Shown piece after piece: positions 57,080 through 64,000 of a stretch of 64,000 nt of DNA. Below the pieces are notes generated by a model that saw nothing but the letters and a program-made list of their open reading frames with translations, did not search any database and was not told the origin of the DNA. This DNA comes from Myrica gale (Eukaryota > Streptophyta > Magnoliopsida > Fagales > Myricaceae), in NCBI GenBank assembly GCA_963930655.1, contig OZ005617.1, positions 8,000,501 through 8,064,500 on the forward strand. Direction: 5' to 3'. Numbering within the stretch: position 1 is the stretch's first letter; each line of letters starts with the position of its first letter. The position numbers and the translations under genes were made by a program.

Positions 57080-58860
57080 AAAAAAATGTATTTATCCCTT
57101 TGTAATATTTATACCAAAATGGATGTAAAGATCTATATTCATGGGTAAAAGAAAATTAATGTTGACAGTAATTAAAATAATAACTGAATTTTTCAAGAAA
57201 ATAATAATTTTTTCAACCTTAGTAATTTTTCCAAAGAAATTAGTATAATTACTCTACTTACCTAATTCGCTTTGCAATTAAAATTACATGTTACTTTCAC
57301 AAACCTCATTCAAAACCATAATTTAAAAAGAATATAGTAATTTGTTTGAAAAGTTTTTACAAGAATCCGACATGCAAGAATAAAGCGGGGCGTGCATTCG
57401 AGTCCTCGGGCACCCTAATTTTGGAAATATTGTCATTTCTTTAAGATTTAGGACGGATAAGAGAATAATTGTCATATGAGGCTTATATATATCACTATGC
57501 ATGCAAATGGTTCAGTGGTAGGATAATTGGAATCAAAGCACGATGATTTGAAGTTAATTAAGCCCTAGCACACCTTTCATTTTGTTTCTGTTTTTTCTGG
57601 GTTATCACAACTCCAGTTTTGCTCATAAATAAGCAGAACAAAAAATAAATGGGGATAGTTGACAATTTTGATTGATTGCTATAGAGAAAGAAAAAGCATA
57701 TGATGATTAAAAGTCAACATTCCCGTCTCCTCCTTTAACCTTTTTGTATAAGTAATTAGTTCGTTCAGGCATGTGACATTGCATCCGTCTTATTGCAGTC
57801 TTATTGCTTAGGGGAATCTTTAAATAAGCTCTTTTTTTTTTTGTGCAAGTATAGTATTATAGTTTATTATTTAATATACTATATAGCATAGGGACAAGAA
57901 AAAGACCATACAGTTTCTAAAACAATCCAACAGAAAGATACTAATGGTTATATACCTACTGCAAGAGAGCAGGAAAGGGTGTACTGGGGGCGAGTGTAAA
58001 TAGACTGTTGGTAAAAATCGTGTCTCGCACCTCTAAAAATAAAGGAGTACGAACCAAGTTCAGCTCGTGACAAAAGCGAGATTTAGTTGGTTTTATAGAC
58101 AAAATAGAGGAGCACTAGATGTTAGAGACAGACGAAAAGTGTCAAAATCTCGCAAGATAGCTAGGGATATGGTAGGGCGTCGTCCATATGCTTGAGGAAA
58201 TGCCAATTTCGTACGAGTGGGACTTGTCTAAACATATATAAATCGACTGCTTTACCAATTTATTCTCAGATTTTCCAAACGTGCATGAAAGTTTAAAGGA
58301 GTCAGAGTGACAGAGTCAGCACGTTGGCTGCTAAGAAGAAGGCATGCGTGATTTTGCCAGCTGCCTAACCTTATCCTTTTTCCCCTGAGCTGCCTAACTT
58401 CAAATCCGCTCCCTTTTGTCATTGGTAAAAGAACAGCAATGCAAATAGGCTGTGGATGCTTTTTAAAACCTACAACAGATATTGAGTAGAGCAGTTTTTT
58501 TTTTTTTTAAAGTTGTGAGTACTGATCTTTCTTTGTTCTCTTCCGACAGTTTATATGTAAAGTAAAATGTAGTCGTTTGACTTTGTTTTAATTGATTAGG
58601 ACAAAAAGGAAGAGACATTAAAAATTAGGGTGGGAGAGGAAGAATAAAACCTATCCTTTGCAAGAGAAAGAAATGTCTATCCGGAAGAGTCTAGCTAGTA
58701 ATAAGCGAATTCTAGGACGAGCAGTAGATTCAGACGTCTTGAGTGGAGGTACCAAAGGTTTTACGTGCACTCTACCTAGTCTAAGATCTGTCCGGAAGGA
58801 AACACAAGACTGACGCACGTTGTCCTTCGTTATTCAAAAATAATGTCCATGATCTCCATA
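57080..58860. other. AT-rich intergenic DNA, no gene seen
   Basis: No ORF or domain on either strand. Scattered poly-T runs (57830, 58495). Nothing else supportable. Confidence 0.5.
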
Positions 58861-58876
58861 CTTCAGGAAAAATTAA

Positions 58877-59084
58877 GGTTGTGCTTGCGTGTTAAAATTT
58901 TGGAATATTAAAATTTTAGGGTATTAAATTAATAAAAAATAAAGAGAAATAAAATTTGAATGAATTTTTTATATTTATTCTAATGAAACACAATGATTTG
59001 ACGAGAAAAAAAAGATTATATTGTAATTATTTTATGAGGTTAAAATTTTAGAAGTCCAAAATCTTGGGAGACAAACGCACCCTA
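58877..59084. mobile_element. MITE, GTGC/GCAC-type ends
   Basis: GGTTGTGCTTGCG on the left and GACAAACGCACCC on the right form an inverted pair, with AAAATTTTGGAAT / TTAAAATTTTAGA further in. About 208 bp, AT-rich, no ORF. Ends approximate. Confidence 0.5.
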
Positions 59085-60030
59085 AAAGATGTCTACAACT
59101 TATAACTAAATCCAAGTCATGATGCTACTTGCTAATATTTTAAAAGATCAACAAGTGATTAATGAGGATTGGCTGAATAATGACTTTTTGCTACGAAAGA
59201 CTAATAAAATGACATTTTCTTTTTACCATCTACCAGTAAATAATCAGATCATTAAGATTGTCTAGATAGTGTATGTTTTTTTTTTTTTAAGTAAAAAGTA
59301 GATATTTTAATTAGGAGTTGATTCAACTGATAATATTAATTAGGTATGCTCCTCATGTTATTTCATTTGTTTAATAGAATTCGATTCTCCAAAATTAGTA
59401 GGCACTTACGAGCTATAACATAAAAATAGTTAGCAATGTGTACATGTTTCTTTTCATTGTCTAGAACGAAAGAATAATGCAAATACCAAATTGGAAGGCA
59501 ACCACCCCACAGGTTGTCTGATAATTCAGTATCTGTTTAATATAGTTGTGCTAATTATGATTCAAAGGACATGGATGCTTCCAAACACTATCTTCTTGAA
59601 TGAGTATTGAGCAAAATCATATGATTAGAGTTGACAGAGAATCCAAGAGAATTTGTGAAATTTTTACCCTTCACGTTTCTTAAGTGGGTACGTAGCTAGC
59701 TAGATCACTTTCATAGGCTAGTTACCCTCTACAGGTATCTTCGTCACAAAGTATTATCTACTTAGGGTACGTACTATATATTCTGCTATATGGGTGTATT
59801 TTGAAGTTTTTAATTGGATAAATTTGCAAAAGAACAAATAATTTCATGCTCTCAAATTAATTCCCAATTCTTAATTACAGATGTACATCATATATATGTA
59901 AAGACAAACCCAAGCTGGCGTAAAACGACTCCAAACCTCAACGTCAGTAATTACATTTTTTTTTCTTGATTTGAAGTCTTATACCGCGAGACTGAATATG
60001 GTTTTACAAAATTATTGTTTTTCTTAAACA
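59085..60030. other. AT-rich intergenic DNA, no gene seen
   Basis: Low-complexity AT-rich sequence with a TAGCTAGCTAGAT run near 59694. No gene. Confidence 0.5.
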
Positions 60031-61080
60031 AACCTGATGATGCCAAAAATCACCACAGTGCTCGGAAGCCAAGTGAACCTGCAAGAATCACTGAGGGGAG
60101 TGGTCTCGGATCAAGTCTTCGACGGCCAAGTTAGTTCTTAGAAAAAGAGTTTAGTATTGGGTAGGTAAAACTTGAGAGAGTATGAAGGAGAATACCTGGT
60201 TATTTATATTGAGAGGTAATAGAGTCCCAAAAGGAGTCTAATAGTTCGTGCTTCAGGACTCCTATCGCGAGACTATCTCCTGGAGGAGTTAGGCTGTAGA
60301 GTTGTGTTGGCTACTCGGGGTTACTAACTGGCTAATGAGGTCGAGCCCAAGTGGTCTGGTCGGGCAGAGTATTTCACGGCCCATTAGTAGTTTCTCCCCT
60401 TTCAACCTCGAAAAACCGAACGAAAAGCATGAAAATATAGAATCTGGGTTCTACTAAATTGATGCTCGGTTGAGAACCCCAACAGAGGGTATAGGGATGA
60501 CCGATGAGCCGAGAGGAGCGCGGAGTACAGGACCTAAAGTGAGATGACTGTTGTCCTAGGAGTGAGGCAGATACTCCTTTAGTCGAGGAATCGGTCGTGG
60601 TGCGGGCAGAAGAGGCTCTCGTAGACAAAGAGTCTGAGCTTGGAGTTGTTGTCAAGGAGCCGGCCAGCCTTTCCGGAGCAGAGCAGACCAGCCACATCCC
60701 GAGCTATAGGGAGATCTTTAGGCCTCTGCATACAGTTCCTTTTTGAACATGTATCGTCATCTTTTCCTGGTTCGCCAGGCGGATTTAAGAAACGATGTAT
60801 ATTTTTTGTATAGTAGGACCAACTGTTGTGCACTTCCCCTGCTATGTTCTCGTTTTTACTCTAGTTTGAATGAAAATAGTTATTGACCTGTTTCTGGATA
60901 TTATAACCGGCTCTAATTATTCGCCAAGTTTGTTCCTACCATGTTTGCCAGATGTTATTGGACCTTCGCAGGGACCATGTCCCGAGTAGGGCGTGTGATC
61001 AGTAGTCTCCCTCAAGCGGTCTGGTCAGGCCGAGTATTTCATGGTCCATCAGTAGTCTCCTTTTTTTCAACTTCGACAAA
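60030..61080 (-). repeat. LTR-like repeat block
   Basis: Minus-strand TATTTATA-like box near 60205. The segments 60353-60416 and 61008-61082 are imperfect direct copies (GGTCTGGTC, GAGTATTTCA, AGTAG, CCTCGA/CTTCGA, AAACCGA). A GCTCGGAAGCC/GTCTTCGACGG stretch near 60060 resembles some gypsy LTR edges. No internal genes; family unresolved. Confidence 0.45.
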
Positions 61081-61089
61081 CCGAGCAAG

Positions 61090-61400
61090 GAGGAGGTTCA
61101 AATAGTGTCAGGCTAACCAAATTAAAAATTGCTTGCGGCGCTCGGAGGAGTTCGACCGATGCTGATATCAAGTCCCGAGCTACGATCAAGTCCCGGGCAG
61201 ATGAGATCAAGTTCCGACCATGGTGCTGTCAGGAATTCGATCGATACTGAGATCAAGTCCCGAGCATCGTACTCGGATGAGTTCGACCGATTCTGAGATC
61301 AAATCCCGGGCGACTAAGATCAAGTCCGAGCATGCTACTCGGAGGTGTTCGACCTATGTTGAGATCAAGTCCTGAGCATGATACTCGAGGAATTGGCCGC
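61090..61400. repeat. GATCAAGTCCCGAGCAT-type tandem repeats
   Basis: GAGATCAAGTCC(C)GAG and GAGTTCGACCGAT recur about every 40-80 bp, with drift, at least seven times. The short ORFs here are produced by the repeat. Confidence 0.7.
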
Positions 61401-61589
61401 TGCTCGAATCTTGACCGTAGCAAGGAACCCCAAACGAAAATTTGGGTAGATTTATGTATTTTCACTACTTTGTTAATACTTATTGATTATGCATTTTATT
61501 TACTTTTAATGATGATTACTTATTTGTAGATATTTTATTATACTACGAGTATTTAATATATTTTTATTTTTATCATTTGTAAATTATTT

Positions 61590-62290
61590 TTAAAATTTTA
61601 ATTAAAGTAATTCTAATATGTGGAAAACGGTTCGAAAGCTAACAAAAATCGTTCGAACGTTGTAACGTGCGCACGCTTACAAAACAAGTTCGAACCCTTA
61701 CTCCGTCCGAACGATATTTCCAGCATGCACACGTTTTTATTAGGAAACCGTTCGCACGGTAATAAAACACGTTCCAAAGTGTTATACGGAAATTGTGTCC
61801 GAACTTCGTTTGTAAAAGTTCAAACGGTTTTTTAAGCTGACAAAAAATATTTCTTCATAATGAAACAACGATGTAACGTCTTCACAAATGCGTCCAAACA
61901 TATTTACATTATGGTTCAGGCGTTATTATACAATGGTGCAGATGTTTATTCCGTGATAAAATGTATTTCGTCACATTGGACTAATCGTTTGCATGAGCTG
62001 TGCGAGCGTATAGAGAGAACGTTCGCACAGCTCATGCGAACGGATTACTGTACTGGGCATGATGATTTTTAATTTCGTCGTATGGCATCAAACGGTTCGA
62101 ACGGTTTTATAAACAGTCCGAACGGTTTCGAGTGACAGAATATGAAAATCGTCACTTAAAACATTGGCTAACAGGCTTTAGGTGACAAACCGAGTGACAA
62201 CTCGATTTTGTCACCCAAAACCTTAGCTGACGAAATTAGTACTTTGGTGATAAATTTTTTTGTCACTCAAAGTATTTTTTGTTTTGAAAT
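61590..62290 (+). mobile_element. CACTA 3' subterminal region, terminus degraded
   Basis: Matches, in inverse orientation, the CACTA end at 25099-25800: GGTTCGAACGGTTTTATAAA, GAGTGACAGAATATGAAAATC, TAGGTGACAAACCGAGTGAC and TTTGTCACTCAAAGTATTTTT. The expected GTAGTG end is not intact (TTTTTGTTTTG at 62276-62286). Confidence 0.65.
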
Positions 62291-62424
62291 TTTGGAATGA
62301 TAGATTTGAATTTTGTTTATATATGTTAGATATTCTATGATATTAATTTTTTTTATGTGCGAATACACGATGCATTGTCAATTAGATATTAATTTTCTTT
62401 TGCTCGAACATATTCTGCGTGTTG

Positions 62425-62427
<3 letters not shown>

Positions 62428-62456
<29 letters not shown>
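62428..62456. repeat. (ATT)n microsatellite
   Basis: About nine ATT units. Confidence 0.85.
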
Positions 62457-62458
<2 letters not shown>

Positions 62459-62476
62459 TTGTAATATGGTAGGTTG

Positions 62477-62830
62477 TAGGGGTGGGCAAAAAACCCGAGA
62501 CCCGACAACCCGAACCGGCCCGACCCATTTCAGACCCGATTGGGTCGGGTTTAGGCGGGTTCGGGTTTGCATGCAAATAAAAATCATTTTTCGGGTTCGG
62601 GTATATGAACAAACCCGAATTAAACCCGAACCCGACCCGAACCCGAAAATATAATGGCCTCAACTCGTGACCCGCTTTTTCCGACCCGGACCGACCCGTT
62701 TCGACTTGATATTTTCGGGTTTATACGGGTTCGGGTTCAGGTTCGGGTTTCCTCATAAATAAACCCGATATTTTTGGGTCGGGTTCGGGGCAGGGCAAAC
62801 CCGAACCCGAACCCGGTTTGCCCACCCCTA
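62477..62830. mobile_element. hAT MITE, 354 bp, CCCGAACC-rich
   Basis: Starts TAGGGGTGGGCAAAA and ends GTTTGCCCACCCCTA, a clear inverted pair. Flanks GTAGGTTG (62469-62476) and GTTGGTTG (62831-62838) match at 7 of 8, as expected for a slightly aged hAT insertion. The body consists of GGGTTCGGG/CCCGACCC repeats. No ORF. Confidence 0.88.
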
Positions 62831-62865
62831 GTTGGTTGGTTATTAAATAGCCCCAAGGGCTTTAG

Positions 62866-63062
62866 GTTGTGTTTGCATCCAAAAATTTCACAAAATTTTT
62901 CACCCTCTCACAATAAAATATTACAATATAATCTTTCTCTCTCCTATCAAATCATAACTTTTCACTACAAAAAATATAAAAAATTACATCTTTCTTCACT
63001 TTTTCACTAAACCCAATACTAAAAATTTTAACAACCCAAAAATTTTCTAATACAAACACACC
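62866..63062. mobile_element. MITE, GTGTTTG/CAAACAC ends
   Basis: GTGTTTGCATCCAAAAATTTC and AAAATTTTCTAATACAAACAC form an inverted pair about 195 bp apart, with AT-rich MITE-like sequence between. It starts about 30 bp from the hAT MITE. Ends approximate. Confidence 0.6.
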
Positions 63063-63760
63063 CTTACTTCAATGATCTGAAGCAATATTCAACGGATAAT
63101 CATGGATTCAAATACTACTACTTGCGAGCGTGTTCTTAACTGACGTTTCATGTGTGTGGGACTGGAACATGCAATACGAGTAAAGGGGAATCTCCCTTAA
63201 TGAGTTAAAGATTAACCATGAAAGAGGTCTTTCTTAGTGGATCTAAAACATGATGAAACCACTTTTCAATATAAATTCATGTTTTCCCACGTGAACACGT
63301 TAGAAAGTAATACCACAGGTACTATTTTGTAAAAGTTGGATACTACAGGGACTGATGAGGTAATTAAGTCATATATTTATAGATTTTGTTGTATTTTCTA
63401 TAATAAGTATTATTTTTTTCTCTTGTAACATCGGAATTATATTAATTATTGAAAGATATAGTAGAAATTAGATATTATTGATAACTCGCTATAATTAAGG
63501 GTAAGATACCGGTATTTTAACTCCTAAACAGATGGTAAAAAGAAGAGAATTGGGGAGGATTTTGAATCGGGTGGAGTAATCGTGCAGATCGGATAGGGTT
63601 AGATTCAACGAGAACGCCCACAGGTTATATAGATTGAGTAGCAACATCGGCGTTAATTCCGTCTTGAGTTTGACTGAGCTCTCTCGCTCGCACACACGCT
63701 GACCAAGGAACCAGTTTTGATTTTTAAACGAATCAGCGTAAGTCCGTCGTCACCGGGTCC
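63063..63760. other. AT-rich intergenic DNA, no gene seen
   Basis: No coding or RNA feature supported; a minus-strand reading frame near 63500-63695 has no recognisable domain. Confidence 0.4.
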
Positions 63761-63777
63761 CAACAGGGTTGGTACTA

Positions 63778-64000
63778 GGGCTGTACAACCCCGGTGTAGG
63801 TGCCGGTTTTGGCCAAAACCGGCACCTACACCGGGTAGGCCGGTTTTGAAAAAATTGCCACCTACACCTACACCGTTAAGGGCAAAAACCGGCCGGTGTA
63901 GGTGGCGGTTTTAGCGGTGGCGGTTTCCGGTAATCCTATATTCATATTGAGCTAATTTTTTAACATATTACGCACATAAAAAATATAAACTCTACACTAA
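63778..64000. mobile_element. Left part of a hAT-like element, cut by the window edge
   Basis: CTAGGGCTGTACAACCC followed by palindromic GGTGTAGGTGCCGG/CCGGCACCTACACC blocks resembles the terminus and GC-rich subterminal repeats of the hAT at 9427. The other end lies beyond the window. Confidence 0.55.

Noticed and set aside
60374..60833. Minus-strand ORFs of 84-107 codons
   Set aside because: No recognisable domain, located in an LTR-like repeat block.
61332..61529. ORFs over the GATCAAGTCCC repeats
   Set aside because: The frames follow the repeat units and have no independent support.

Overview
This is a plant nuclear window, most likely from a eudicot. It has a few spliced, recognisable plant genes, one intron-containing elongator tRNA-Met gene, and a large cover of nested plant transposons (copia, MULE, hAT, CACTA, LINE, SINE, MITEs). 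I cannot name the species from sequence alone.

Layout. 1-1.3 kb: gene for a mitochondrial carrier of the BOU/carnitine-acylcarnitine-like type, two coding exons, plus strand. 1.7-2.8 kb: two MITEs. 3.3-8.5 kb: minus-strand gene for phosphopantothenoylcysteine decarboxylase (HAL3 type, coenzyme A synthesis), with two coding exons and a probable long 5'UTR intron holding a 3 x 181 bp tandem repeat and an AG microsatellite. 8.5-20.3 kb: transposon nest. A hAT element (9427-16061) is interrupted by a young copia element that has pol but no gag; a long-TIR MULE (16828-19054) lies next to a decayed DUF4283-type LINE ORF1. 20.9-25.1 kb and 33.9-40.1 kb: a local duplication cluster. A common promoter block occurs four times; two copies are followed by intact paralogous genes for small secreted, Lys-rich proteins with a C-terminal C-x3-C...C-x3-C module, and two are not. 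CACTA ends, a gag-only copia (28353-32805), host gene fragments and a CACTA-like element carrying host exons sit between the copies.

40-47 kb: CACTA and hAT transposase remnants (the hAT one split by an internally deleted LINE with a 17 bp target duplication), a gypsy-like LTR, and a minus-strand gene with a bZIP-like basic stretch. 47.5-52.3 kb: a complete copia element with identical LTRs inserted in the presumed 5' leader of that gene. 52.4 kb: tRNA-Met(CAT). 52.6-57 kb: LINE and copia remnants, the latter interrupted by a second long-TIR MULE. 57-64 kb: mostly AT-rich intergenic DNA with MITEs, LTR-like repeats, a CACTA end and two hAT termini.

How the parts relate. The carrier and the decarboxylase are ordinary single-copy metabolic genes. 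The least familiar content is the duplicated pair of secreted small-protein genes, with copy loss, promoter-only relics and uneven divergence concentrated in the cysteine module. The retroelements include one pol-only and one gag-only copia relative, so both partial elements would need proteins supplied from elsewhere.
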